From: Bigelowiella natans CCMP2755
Taxonomy: Eukaryota > Cercozoa > Chlorarachniophyceae
Assembly (NCBI GenBank): GCA_000320545.1
Contig: ADNK01000090.1
Span: forward strand, 28,692-92,691
Direction: 5' to 3'
Length of the DNA: 64,000 bases
A program made the translations under genes and the position numbers. Under the pieces are notes generated by a model that worked only from the letters and a program-made list of their open reading frames with translations, was not told the DNA's origin and made no database searches. Below, in pieces: positions 35,719-47,650 of the stretch (the stretch's first letter is position 1; every line of letters starts with the position of its first letter).

Positions 35719-36253
35719 TAATACACGTGTCCATATTGCGTGATCCTAACGCGCTTTCAGAGGGTTTCATACGGTTGAGATGGGCAAGACAGACCCGAAG
35801 ACAATGGAGCCGGTACGAGCACTAGCTACTTCTTAGAGGGGGCAGAGAGGAGAGGAGGGGGGTAGAGAAGGATCATCGATAAAGCCTAGCAGCATTAGTA
35901 CTAGTTGTGCTGCACCCACCTACGCACAGTGGAGAGAGAGTACATGGCCCCTTCCCCCCCCACACACACACCACCACCACATATAGAGCGCGGAGTGGCT
36001 CGAGAGACGCCTTGCCCAGCAGCAAAGATCCCCCCCCTCGTCGCCATCTCTATCACCGCCTTCTCCGAAGATCACGGTCCCTGGGAAGAGAGGGAGGGTC
36101 GCCGCAGTGGTGCTCTCCAATCCATGCAACCCAACTGGTAGTAGCAGTAGTAGTCGTAGTAGTAGTTGTTGTTGTAGTAGTAGTGGTAGTAGTAGTATAA
36201 GGTCACTGTCGCCGTTGTAGGGGAAATTACGCATAATTATTCATAATTCCAAC

Positions 36254-36300
<47 letters not shown>

Positions 36301-36891
36301 CATCAGAAGTACATAGATCGAATTCAATGCGGAAAGAGAAGTGATGCCTCTCGCAGCGCTTGGAAGCTCTCGCAATGGCTGATTTTATCGGTTTTCCGTG
36401 CCCGCTGTGATGGTACGTAGGAGTGGTCACAGACGGGAAGGTCCTCGCGCGGATATCCAGAGCATGTATAATACGCATCGTTCCCTCCCACTTCGCTGAT
36501 CCACGCCATTTTGCGACGCAAATTACGCGGCGGTTTGTGTTCCCCGACAAGGCCAGAATGCGCCTCGCGGGGGGCACATCCGATCGGTGTTTCAAGCGCG
36601 TCTGTTATTTTTCCGTTTTTTTTGCGGTCAATTCTGGGGAATCCATCCATGCACCCCCCACCTGGGCAGAATGGAAGGGACACGAGGAATTGCGACTCAC
36701 CCGCTTAACCGCCAAAAATAAAACTAGTTGAGGAAGGGATTTCCGGTGTCATTTTGGGCCCGTTGCGGGCTAGACTCCGCGACGAAAACAAACCTCTCCA
36801 TTCTCCATTGCTTTGTTGTTGGCGCGTAGGTGAAAAGGCCGGTGTTTGGCTGATTTTAGACAACACCTATGAGTAAGCAATTCTAGTTGTT

Positions 36892-36924
<33 letters not shown>

Positions 36925-38923
36925 ATGGTGGTGGTGGTAGTAGTATAGTAGTGATGGTGGTAATAATGTTATCGTGTGTAGCAGCAAGATACTTTTGAAT
37001 ATAGTTATACGCTCTCTACTCCAGGTACTTTACATACAATAAGCACTGCCCGCACGTCTGCTTGGAGGCGCCGCACATCGTGAACATATTTAGCTTCTCG
37101 AAGGTTGGGAACACTGATAGGAAGTAGAACGGGATCCTGGTTCGCATTGGGATGCACTGAAGGAGGGGGGGGGGGGACGTTTTGTGGGAACAGAAATTTT
37201 TTATGAGTCTGATTGTTCTACCGCCATGTGGGAGTTTCACGTTCTTCGCTTGTTTGCTGTCTACTGCTGTTTTCCACTCACACATAAAGGCTTTCGGAAT
37301 GATGGGATGGCGTGTTGGGTAGGCACGGGCACACCAAGATGCACATAGCACAACACACACACAAACGCACATACACGTACACATACACACACACACACAA
37401 ACAACACGCTCACACCTCACTTTCACATTCAAATCCATCCTACAAAGCACTTTGCGTGCTTGAAGCACCAATAATAGAGAAACCCCCTTCTTCCTCTTCA
37501 AATCCTCCGCCCCCCCCCTCCCCCTGTTTGCTCTGAACCATATAATATTTGTGTGCTGATGCTCAAGAGAGGTTGACCTATGACCTACATTATGTTCCCG
37601 TCAAATGCTAAAATTCGTCGTCGTCGCTGCTTTCAGCTACATAGCCTACCACCGCTCCCTAAGGAACTCCCTACTAAAAGCCCAGGACACCATTCCTATC
37701 TGCCCGACACAAATTAGGTATGCACAGCACAGGGATAGTTGAAAAGAGAGTTAGGATTGGGACGGGGGGGGAGGGGGGGTCAATTTTAGATGTAGTAGGT
37801 TGACCGTTCATCGCCGTGAAATGCAGCGTTCTCTAATGTGACAGTGAGAAAATGGCTCTGGGAGCGCTGGAGGCAGGTGTGTTGCGATGCTTCCTCAACC
37901 CCACCCTCCCCCCCCTTTGGAGTATGCTTAGAGTGGAAGATGATGATGATGAGCAGGAGGCCTTTTTTATCCGATGTTCTCCCGGGCTAAAATTGCTTTA
38001 TTTTTCTTGAAGCCAACGGCGAGTTTTTTGGTCTCTTGCAGCACGGCCCCGGCCTCTTACATACTAGCACTTTGTCAGAGCATATAATATATACATATGC
38101 GTGAGTGTGTGTGTGTGTGTGTGTAGTATATCAATATGTACATACGTCCGCTCTGCTGTGTTTTGGAAAGCTTTCTTCTGGTTCCGAAAACCCATCGCAT
38201 GCGATTGATTTTAGCATGTTTTATCGACACCGTGGCGGGGGTAATTCGTTCGTTTCCCTTGTGTGTTGCCAATACGCTGCTAGGGAGAGAGTGGGTGCTT
38301 TCTAAGCTGCCGTCTTTGGGTAATAGCTAGCATATTGCATCGGATATTCCCTTCCTAAATAGCACCTTTCACCTACGTATTTCTCTCTCGCCTTCTCCCC
38401 CCCCCCCCCTCTCCTAATTTTATCTATGTGGGTGGCTATTCATGTTGTCGTAGTGAGGAATCGTGATTTGCTGCTTGAGGCGTTGAAGCCGCTACGCGTG
38501 ATCGGGGGCCAGGTGGTTGCCATGTTACAACCTGCGAGCGTGTGCAGAGGCGCACGGATGTATCTGATTTTGAATTTTATTAATCTGTGGGTAATGCGAA
38601 CTAAGGGCGCTATTTACCTATTCGTGGAGCTCCCGGAGAAATATAGGAACCATGATATGAAGGCAAGAAACTGCGCACACACACATACACAGCACGCCCA
38701 CAACAGCACGTCGTACATAAGCGGCCAGATGAACTTCCTACTAACGATATTCGCTTCCTCCAGCCTCCTGACCCCTCCCCCTCCCCCCCAATCTCTGGCC
38801 TTTGGTGTACATATTGTGACTAGGTCGTAAAATGGGTTGCGAACACTCACAAAGTAGGGCACCGAACACCGAGAATCCACATGCCTTTTTCATTCCGCAA
38901 TCTGGCGCGAAAATAATCACACA

Positions 38924-38970
<47 letters not shown>

Positions 38971-39296
38971 GGGGGGGGCGGGGGAGCGATGTAAATATAA
39001 GCAGTAGAACATATATACACATACAGCATTTCCGTGCGGAACATCTTCTGATGGGGTCCGTCTCGAAATGGTTGTTTTTTAGGTCGGGTTGATCCCTGGA
39101 AGTAGCTGTGGAGCCCCTGGATATGTGCGCGTGGCCTTCGCGAATATGGTGACCCACGTGTTCCTCTCTCTCTATATTCTACCGTCAAATATTTTCGTTT
39201 GTTTATTTTCGCTTTTGTGAAACTAAGGTCGGGCCCGACATGCAACGAGCCGCCGCGAGGCTTAAGAAAGCGGTATTGGGGACGAATGTAGTATAA
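34107..39296 (+). CDS. PLP-dependent class I/II aminotransferase
   Basis: Fold-type I aminotransferase, likely acting on an amino acid and a 2-oxo acid. ATG 34107 opens a 70-codon exon (to 34316) with a hydrophobic leader, possibly organelle targeting. Homologous exons follow: 34591-34650 (SSDVSKLSQGIVHWK), PPKESLERARKAL (about 34,786), SAELRGAIKRKLARENG (about 35,020), VMVTCGANQAFANVILSLA (about 35,203), VVLFPPYYFNHLMAVQMTG (about 35,486), GFHTVEMGKTDPKTMEP (35,760), VVLSNPCNPTG (36,100), VWLILDNTYE (36,830, the cofactor Asp and Tyr), HIVNIFSFSK (37,025, the Schiff-base Lys), a 29-nt microexon 37290-37318 (AFGMMGWRVG), YIAYHRSLRNSLLKAQ (37,637), a TAPASYILAL exon (38,041), RNRDLLLEALKPLRVIGGQ (38,457), GAIYLFVELPEKYRNH (38,607), GLIPGSSCGAPGYVRVAFA (39,083) and the terminal VGPDMQRAAARLKK (stop TAA 39294-39296). 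An exon between 38,663 and 39,082 is probably missed. The substrate cannot be read from the sequence. Confidence 0.9.
35581..36297. repeat. Microsatellites in aminotransferase introns
   Basis: (GT)n at 35,581-35,616, (TA)n at 35,685-35,714, a (GTA)n-type trinucleotide tract at 36,139-36,197 and (GA)n at 36,257-36,297. A further (GTA)n tract lies at 36,890-36,924 and (GA)n at 38,931-38,965. Confidence 0.95.
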
Positions 39297-40330
39297 CCTG
39301 CTAGCGCACATTTCTCGCATATTAGCATTAGTGCAAATACAGCGAGAGTTCCATCTGGACTGTTACTTCGCTATCGATTGTCGATTCCTTTGTTTGGCGT
39401 GGCTCTGCACCTTAGATGTTGCTTCCTTTAGGTGGCGCAGTTGGTTGATCCCAAAGAATCTCCGACATTTTGAGTCCCGGCACGTCTTTTTTTTTGGATT
39501 TGTTTACCGATCTCCTGTACTCCTCCGGAGTAAGGAAACTCAGCTACTGCTGCTGCTGCTGCTGCTGCTGCGGCTGCGAGTCGCATGATGTTCTCATTAG
39601 GCTTCAAACTTTGGATAATCGTAATATGAAGCTTCCGCCGCGATATGTGTTCACTCTCCCACAACTGTTATGTTGTACATATTCCTGCGTGGTCTCCATG
39701 TCAATGCATCATTTTTAGATGTTGACGCGCTGCATTCCGGCGTCACATGCACAGACAGTCCGTGGCCATTTTTTCTCGGTTGCATGCGCGCACACATGAA
39801 ATGGCTAAGTCGCCTTGATCTGAACGCTATGGGGACTTGGCGCTGTGTTAGCCATGTGTGCAATTAGAGACGCGCTCGCAGATGCAGCTTAGCTAGGCTA
39901 CAAGTCATAGCTACATTGCTCATTGCGTCTTTGGCGCTATTTCTGCAGATGAAAGGTGACAGAATACAATATGCCCGCAAAAGTATTCGAGATTATGCAG
40001 CATGTAATTCGCGTCACAGCTCAGTTCTATGCAAGCCACGCTGCGAGCAAGCTAGATTGGTAGGAAATCTAAATGATGCAGCATCGCAGTGTGTGCACAC
40101 CATGCCTACGAGGCATTCGATACTTATTCTGTTATTTACTTGTTAGTTTTTAGAACATGTAGCCATATGTGACCTTACAGGTGGATGATCGATCTCACGA
40201 TGAAAGCGGTGCATAGACGACAAATCCTTCAACGAAATAAATACGCTGCGCACCGCACCGTTCTCTAACCTACCGATGGATGAAGCTCATTTCGCGTCGC
40301 GCCCGCCCGCTCGAGCCAACCACTAAACCT
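39297..40330. other. Convergent intergenic region
   Basis: It lies between the aminotransferase stop (+) and the PHB-depolymerase-like stop (-). It includes a (CTG)n run of eight to nine units at about 39,546-39,572 and, from about 39,660, CATGCGCGCACACATG and CTAGCTAGG-type words. No exon is recognised; probable 3' UTRs. Confidence 0.55.
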
Positions 40331-40840
40331 TCAGATTTTGCCGTGGGAGAGCGCGTCGATAGCAAAGCGGATCTGCTTCATGTGAAGACCGGTCTGCGTG
40401 GCGTAGTCCAACCCCGTTTCACCGTAGGCGTCCCAGCATGCCTTTGTGCCCGTATTACCCCAATCGGGGTGCGCAGAGCCTAGTCGGGGGTTCGCTGGAT
40501 TTATAGGGTACAGCACCACGATTTTGTTGGTAGCCGCCCACACGTGGAAGTTGCTCGTTAAGAGTCTCGCGTCCTTGCGCGCGTATCCCATCTCGTCGAG
40601 GGGGTTGTGCGGCGCGTCGTGGCAGCCGTAAAGGTGGACGTGCAGGCGGCAGCGCGCGCCCTTCCTGCATTCCCGAGGAATGAAGGCGTAGAAGGTGTTG
40701 TCCTGCCCCGTGTACCCGTGACGTGCCGGTACCTCAACTCGGGCGTGGAGGTGATACTGTGATAGCCAATCCGTCGGTATCTTGGTCTGGAATGGAATGG
40801 GGAGGGGGGGTGAGGGAGTGGTATCAGCGGAAATGAAAAC

Positions 40841-40881
<41 letters not shown>

Positions 40882-41918
40882 GGGGAGGTGAAGGTGAGAA
40901 CGAGGGGAGGGGTTTATGCGTATGTGAAGGCTTGTGCAGGGCTATGGGCTGATATCAACTGGTAGTTCGTTCGTGTGAATGGAAGTGATGATAGATAGTG
41001 GGAGAATAGGGGGTGTACATGTAGCAGCAGCAGCAGCAGTAGTAGTGGCAGTAGTAGTAGTACTAACAGCAAACAGCAGCAGCATGGTACCAGCATAAGC
41101 AGTTATAGCGATGGTTGTTTTAAAATGTCGATGCTTCTATCGATGAGCAGGATAAGATATAGTACCTGATACCATGCATTCCACACGAAAGGGTCCTTGA
41201 GCCTCTTACCACCGCCACCATTACCACCACCATGGTCATCGTCGTACATCCAACGCATACACTCCCTGCCCCGTCCATTGGCGGGCCCTCGCATGGGCGG
41301 TTTTGATGTGCCCACGCCGTATCGAGAGACTCGCCGTTGAATGTATTGCCGCGGCACATCCAAGGCATGGGCGTTGCGTGGCCGATCCTGATATAGTCGT
41401 TCAGCTTTAGCTGTCTTCCAGGGTTTCGAGCCCAGCGCTCGAACAGCTGCAGCGAGTTTTTGCACACACCCTTGCGATGAGAGCTGTCATATTGCCCCCT
41501 GAAGCCGTAGGCGCGAGCTCCCGGTAGGTTCTGATCCGCATCATCAATGCATCCAGGAATCTGATCGTGCCACGAACGGTTTTGCGCGCAAACCGGCGTA
41601 GCACGCACCACCTGCTCCAGCTCTCCGACTTTCACCGCAGATGGGAAGAACTTACAGTGATCGTACCTCAGTGTCAGGTTCGCACCGCACACCGCGCCGC
41701 TCGCGTCTACGCAATGGGGGACCGCCATACCGACATCGTATGGGGCCGCGCAGTCGTACGCCTCACAGCTCTCGTTTCTCCGAACGAGGGTCTCGTTGCT
41801 GAAGTGCGTAATCGCACATCGGTACGGCTGGCCCGTGAAGCCGCACGACCCCGACACGATGCGGGAGTAGGCAACGTGGAACTGAACCTGCATATTTTTA
41901 TTATCATTATTATTAATA

Positions 41919-41954
<36 letters not shown>

Positions 41955-43488
41955 GTCATTGTTGTTCAGATCCAAGGATTTGAATATGATAATGACCGAT
42001 TTTCTGTTTCCTTACAAATCGGAATAAGGCCGGTTCAGAGAATGTGATTATAATCATTGATGGGCAGAGCAGGCAGGCGAGGCTCACACAAGGCCTTACA
42101 CCCCCCCTAACCTTCCACACATCTGCTACTACTATCGTTGCTCTTTGCCCGAAAACAAAAATCAGCACTTAACTGCCATGTCGCCGCCAGCTGAAGAGCC
42201 GCTGATGGTAAGCGTTGGCTCGAGATCGAGATGGGGTATGGTGTCAAGGTTTACGATACACGATCTTCCTTCAAGAAGGGCAACAACGCTGTACCATACT
42301 ACAGACGCCAGGAGCCAGTAAAACAGCACTATCCCGACAGCTGAAGTCATGCTGACACACGGCCACATCGCTTTGCGGAACGAGCAGTGCTCTTTCTCTG
42401 CACGCTGATCCTCCGCTGCCCCTCCGATTTTCTCTTCCTCTTCGTTGAGGATGCCATCCTTTGAATCGGCCTCACAGTCCGGGTCCAACCCCCTAGGCGA
42501 CGATGGCGTTGACATCTCCATCATCGACACCCCGTCCACCGTCGAGGAGGCTTCGGAGTTGTTCAGCCCGTTTGGATTTCCCGACGCGCTGCCTAGGTGA
42601 GAGTAGCGGGCTCTTCGGTGAAGGAGGTTCTGGTAAAGTGTGCCAAAATGGTCGCAAATTTGGCGGTAGATACCCGGGTCGTCGTGCCGTAGATAGCGTG
42701 CCTGTGCAAAACCTACAAGGAACACAAACGCCAAGACTTCCAGCGACTCTTTCAACATCTGGTTCACGAGTATCCCAGTGGCGCATTCAAATTGCGCAGC
42801 TGTATAACCCATAGTCATCGCCACGATCGTCGTAAGAGCGTGATAAATGAGTACCCTCCACAACGGAGTGGCATTTTCGTTACCCACGCGCTTTGGATGG
42901 CAGCACCTCACGATAACTCGTAGCGTGGTAGTCACGATGAAAAGGCAGGCCAAGGTCACCACCCCGGCAATAGGGTTATCCACCGCCTCCCATGTCAGGT
43001 AGAACATGGCGCCGGAGACCTTCTCCTCCACTCCGAGCACCGAATCTGAAGAGTTTCACCTGGACCCTTTACAATCTGAATAAGCGAAATTATCATTTCA
43101 AGATGCACAAAAACAAGGGCATTTCTAAAATATATCAGACAAAGGCCGACATTAATTTCAAAAGCGACCGCGAGGGCAGGCTTCCTTACTTTCTTCCGAA
43201 ATATCTTGGAGTAATAAAAGTATACATGAAACAACACATATAACAGCTTCTTAATCCCTAAACTACTACTTCTAATCTAGATAAAATTTAATGCCATTAA
43301 CTTCAATTGAGTAAAAGAGTTTCTACAGGTTTAGAAGTCCCATACCACCTTCAATACGATTTAAATTCTGTTAAGCGTGAAAGTCTAGAAATTATTGGCC
43401 GAATTTCGAAACTTTCGCAACATCCGTTATCATGAGACAACATCCACAACAACAAACTAACTTGCACAACCAGACGGAAGGCACGCAT
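40331..43488 (-). CDS. Poly(3-hydroxybutyrate) depolymerase-like hydrolase with N-terminal membrane domain
   Basis: The enzyme part matches the periplasmic PHB-depolymerase/esterase family. The lipase box is GSSAGGDMA, split by an intron before VQFHVAYSRIVSG. Next come cysteine-rich PYRCAI, the segment RIGHATPMPW, KDPFVWNAWYQ, the oxyanion segment CRLHVHLYGCHD, IVVLYPINPA and ACWDAYGETGLDYATQTG (stop TGA 40331-40333). Main exons: 42176-43034, 41120-41890 and 40331-40784. The first exon (ATG 43488) encodes a signal-like MRAFRLVVQVSLLLWMLS and can splice in phase at about 43,410. The 859-nt second exon encodes three membrane helices, a long acidic loop, a fourth helix (VGIVLFYWLLASVVWYSVVALL) and then, without a break, LDLEPTLTISGSSAGGDMA. 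The membrane and enzyme parts are therefore one protein. In 41,230-41,330 the homology passes from one frame to another (RECMRWMYDDD is in the second), so a frame error or tiny intron is likely. Confidence 0.75.
40840..41080. repeat. (CAG)n repeats in an intron
   Basis: A (GCA)n run at about 40,843-40,880 and a second CAG/TAG-type run at about 41,023-41,080 lie in the last intron of the PHB-depolymerase-like gene. Confidence 0.9.
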
Positions 43489-43554
43489 TGCACGCGGGAT
43501 AGCCGAGGGAGAGCGAGAACGCTCCCCAGCCCCCACACCCTAATCGGTTAACAA
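43489..43554. promoter_or_regulatory. Very short divergent 5' gap
   Basis: If the first exon of the - strand hydrolase is right (ATG 43488), only 66 bp separate it from the ATG of the + strand dioxygenase (43555). No TATA box is visible; the segment is GC-rich with a GAGAGCGAGAACG tract. Transcription starts must overlap or lie within the opposite 5' region. Confidence 0.4.
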
Positions 43555-43868
43555 ATGATCGGGTCAAAGTCGTGGTTTCTTCTCACCGTAGCTTTGTGGT
43601 CGATTTTGTCTTCATCGTCCCCGGCCGAGTTCTCGCTCACTGAAATTGATGGCGTGCCTTACGAGAGCTTGCCCGGCTTAGTAAGTAGGCAGTTCTGTTC
43701 CGACTACATCGCCCGTGCATTGAAGGAGGCCTGGGATACAACGAACGACAGCGTGGATCGCCTTCCGCAGTTCACGATTGACGTCTTTGACCACGGGCGA
43801 GTCGAGAACCCCAATGTATGTGCGTGCAGCAGCCGAACAAGAGTTTTGTGGAAACATAGTGATGGGAA

Positions 43869-43913
<45 letters not shown>

Positions 43914-44058
43914 ATGTTTTAAAAGAATATGGTAATTATTGTTTTTTTTTCCGCAGCTTTGGAACTTGCTGAGACCCAAGTTGGGATCCATCGAAGAAAG
44001 ATTACGTAAAAGGTCGCTCGCCGGCAGTCGTGTGATGTGCATGTATATATGTACATGG

Positions 44059-44109
<51 letters not shown>

Positions 44110-45958
44110 CGCTCGCTCGCTCTCCGCCCCCTTACTTCTTTCTGAGTTGATAGTTATTCATCAGATTTCCTGGTCAAGCTAAGTCGCTAGACTGGGTATT
44201 CCTTCGCAAATACGCCGAAGGAGAACGAACAAAGCTTCAGGTTAGGAGCATGTAGACGTTGCCGTGTGAAACCATGCTGCGGTTACTCAACAGCGGCTTT
44301 GTCTGATAAAACTTCTAGTTTATTCCCATCTACCTCATCATCATCCTGCCCCCCCACCCTTCTGCCAAAGGCCCATAAGGACGTAAGCACACTATCCGTC
44401 ATCGTTCCTCTGAACGTGGACTATGAAGGGGGAGAGCTGTATTTTATCCGGAAGAATTCGTCGCTTCACGCTTTAGATACACCCGAGGTCTGCTGCATGC
44501 ATGTAACAACCTCGATCATCACGAAGCAGCATACGCGCCAAACTACGTGAAGGCACCATGCACAAGAGTGACGGGCCTGACATTCGTTTTGCTATTTTTG
44601 CAGATGCCGACGGGGGCTGCCAGAAACTCTTCGGACTTTTATTTCCCTTACCTGCAGCCTGGTTGGTTATAGGCGGGGAAACGATGAGACATTCGCACGC
44701 ACTCACACCCTCCTTCGTAGTGTTTTACGGGAATAGGGATGTTGTATGCGGGGAGAGGATACCTGTGTTGCTGTGACTGAGACCTCATAGAACTTGAGGC
44801 GTGTCTCAGGCCAGCTTTCTCGTGAATACCATTAGTTTATAATAGTGACGATTTTCCCGAACGGAGAATTAATGGAACGTGAATGGGAAATAGGAGTATG
44901 TTTCTCTTCTTCTTTCTCTCCCCCTCCTCCCCATGCGGCAGTAGTCTTAGGAATAATGGTGCGAATATTCAGGGTCCGCATCCTTGTACGACAACTCCGT
45001 CTATCATGGCATTCGAACGGTCACGAGGTCGCCACATGCACACCCCAACGAATGTTTGCACTGCAGAGATATTTTTTAATGACTCGAGCTCCTGTTGCGG
45101 CGTTCGGTCGTTTTTTATGGGTGATTTCCGGGGGTTTCTGTTGTCCAACATCCTCCCTGGAGAGTTCTATTGTAAGCGCCCGGGGTGGGGGGCTTGTTGC
45201 GGGGGGGAAACGCTCGGGACCTTGATACGCTAGCCTTCTTGATACGCTAGCCTTCGACTGTAGAGCAGCCATTGGTGGTGCTTTTGTGGCTGCGTTTTTC
45301 TCATTTGATATTCATCTTGTTGGTGAACACGCTTCTCTTCTCGAACGACACGCACATCACCGCAGGGGGGCGAAGTTTTCGCTGGTGTTGTTCTACGATA
45401 TGCCGGCAATAGACGGGTAAAAAATGTTCCTGCCCCTCGCAAGATAGTATTTAGACGAATCAGCGGAGTTTCTCTGAGACTCTCCTTCCTTCCTTCCTTG
45501 CTTGCTTGCTTCCTCAGCGTGATTGAGTCCTCGGCGACCTTCATAAATCTGCGGTACATCGCCCGCCGCAACATGATATGATGATGGAACACAATGAGAA
45601 AACATAGCAGAGAGAGGTCGAAAAGCTTTCTGGGGTTTGGCGGCGAGAAGACCAATGATTCGGCTTGATTGGCTCTGCCGCACGACGAAGATCATCGGCG
45701 ATTTTAGCCAATATCCGAAAACAATTGTTAGAAAAAGCTTCTTTTGCAAGACTCGATCGTTGGATAGTTAATCCCTCTTACTCATCCGCGTCTCTTCTCC
45801 CCCCCCGCCCTGTTTTCCTTTATCCTTCTCCTTCTCACATGGGTCTTTGCGCGTACAGCGATGCTAGTTGTCACCTCTTCTTCAACGCCGAGTTTGACGA
45901 ACCTTATGCTGAGAAGAAAAACTGGAAGTATGGAAACATGCCTGGCACGACACAATAA
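43555..45958 (+). CDS. Secreted 2-oxoglutarate/Fe(II)-dependent dioxygenase (prolyl 4-hydroxylase-like)
   Basis: ATG 43555 opens an 87-codon exon (to 43815) with a signal peptide (WFLLTVALWSILSSSSPA). Later exons: from 43957 (LWNLLRPKLGSIEERLRK), from 44167 (FPGQAKSLDWVFLRKYAEG), about 44,369-44,489 with the iron-binding HxD in AHKDVSTLSVIVPLNVD and DYEGGELYFIRKN, an MPTGAARNSSDFYFPYLQPG exon at 44,604, then SASLYDNSVYHGIRTVTR (about 44,973-45,031), which carries the second iron-binding His. That joins in phase to GAKFSLVLFYDMPAIDG (from 45,366), whose Lys would bind 2-oxoglutarate. The last exon (45,860-45,958) gives CHLFFNAEFDEPYAEKKNW and stop TAA. Likely hydroxylates a secretory-pathway protein or wall component; the substrate is unknown. 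It is divergent from the PHB-depolymerase-like gene. Confidence 0.8.
43874..44115. repeat. (TG)n and (TC)n microsatellites
   Basis: (GT)n at 43,874-43,912 in the first intron and (TC)n with terminal TCGC units at 44,060-44,123 in the second intron of the dioxygenase gene. Confidence 0.95.
45222..45255. repeat. Exact 17-bp tandem duplication
   Basis: TTGATACGCTAGCCTTC occurs twice back to back inside an intron of the dioxygenase gene. Confidence 0.9.
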
Positions 45959-47650
45959 TAGCAACAACGACAACAACAACAACTACAACATAAACGCCCC
46001 CACCCCCCCCCCCTCTCTCTCTCTAGCCTTCTGTTTCTGTCTCTTTGTTTGATCAATCAATTTCTTAGAGAGAGAGAAGGAGGGAGAAGAGGAAATAGAA
46101 AAATATTTAGAGGGGAAAACAGGAGAGAAGAAAGACGGAAGAGGACGAATTATGCTATGATGAAAACACGCGCCGATGAAAGAATTTTATTAAGTTGAAA
46201 ATGGTGGCTAATATCTAGTCCTGGAGAAGCGATTCGGATAGACACATTCGTCGGCCATAATTTCTTCATCACTGATGCGTAATTCTTCAGTAGAAGTCGA
46301 GGGGGGAGAGAGGCATGAGGGATTTTGAGGGAAGGAGGAGGAGAGCAGGAACGAGAGAGGGGGGGGGTGGGAGAGAGAGAGAGAATAAGGCAAAGAGGGA
46401 GGGGGTAAACGTGCACTGATTTGGATATGTCGCCATCGTTCGTTGCTCAGGAAAACAGAGCGAAAGATCCACGACATTAAGATTAAAGGTCAGCAGCCTA
46501 CCCAACGATGTAGCGCATAATACTACTGCACTGATTCCTCCTGTATTCGAATCCACACGCATGCACAACGCACTCGTGCAGTTACCAGTCACAGCAAACA
46601 GGTGGTGACATTGCGCCGTTATTCTCGCGGCGGTGCATGGTGTTATTTGTACAGACAAATCCCCTCATTTATACGTCGTTCGGGAGCAAAACGTCGAAGT
46701 GCTGCCGGTTGACTCTGAGAAAGCTATTCGCATATTAAGCGTGCCAGGCGAAAAGATGCCCGGCAGTGGCAGTTCGGCCACGAGTACTGCACGCGATGAA
46801 CTCTAACAGAGCTTGCATTGCCTACGCGTACGTTGATAGTCTAATGTGTTATTTAGAAAGAAGAATGATGTAGATGTAGAGATATTCCCCAGCTTGTGTG
46901 TGGGCATGAAACGTTGTTGCTGACAAGCGGTTAACAAGCGTGCGATGATCAGAAGCTTTACTACTACGCGGCGGTAGTCTCATATAGTTCATGTGCTGAT
47001 TAGCGTCTTTGTCGTAATCGAAGCTTTGCTATCGTGCTCTGCATGCGCATGTGAGACGGATGTAATGAAATGTTTAAATTGTTTCAATGGTCATCCTAAT
47101 GTAGCTGTGCAATGCAGCGGCTACAGCGCTTAAATTGTATCTGTTTGTTTCCTTGGTCACATGCGCATGTAGACTTTGTGTATTGCAGGTGCTGCCTTTC
47201 TTGGTGTACCACCACACTCGTCGATCGATTAGACATAAGTGTGCGCACGCATACGGTAAAATAAACTGTGCAATATAAGCTAACGGAGTATGATTATACG
47301 CAAAATGGGCACATGCACTATATTCACAGTGCCATCCATGCATGCCTGTTGTAAGCAATTAGCAACCATAAACTTCGATGAAGTGCTACATCTAATAATA
47401 TAAACAAATTCGTAAAGGCCTATAAAACGTACTACGACTACCGTAGCACATCTAGATATTTGTGACATTCAGAACATACTCATTGGCACTATGATCTCCC
47501 CAACGACTGACATTCATTCGTGGGCGTGGTTACCTCCTATTTTTTATGTCGCAGTACCCGACGTGTCACAGCCCCATTCTCACCGAGAGAAAAGACGCGA
47601 ACATCGGAAGAGACGAAATTTTAACTTATAACTCTTTGCTGCTATGGTTG
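45959..47650. other. Convergent intergenic region
   Basis: It lies between the dioxygenase stop (+) and the carrier stop (-). First a purine-rich (GAGA/AGGA) strip at 46,065-46,400, then from about 46,480 TGCATG/CATGCGCATG-type sequence including dispersed repeat copy B. No exons are recognised; probable 3' UTRs. Confidence 0.55.
47052..47164 (-). repeat. Dispersed repeat, copy B
   Basis: Diverged copy of 31121-31232. Its - strand frame reads RYNLSAVAAALHSYIRMTIE against RYNTSAVAAALYSFIRMTIE in copy A. It is flanked by ATGCGCATG on both sides (47,043-47,051 and 47,161-47,169). Confidence 0.85.

Noticed and set aside
42162-43040. Separate gene for a multipass membrane protein ending MAVKC
   Set aside because: The stop follows a canonical donor; splicing at 42,175 joins the lipase box to the next PHB-depolymerase exon in phase, so this is the N-terminal part of that gene.
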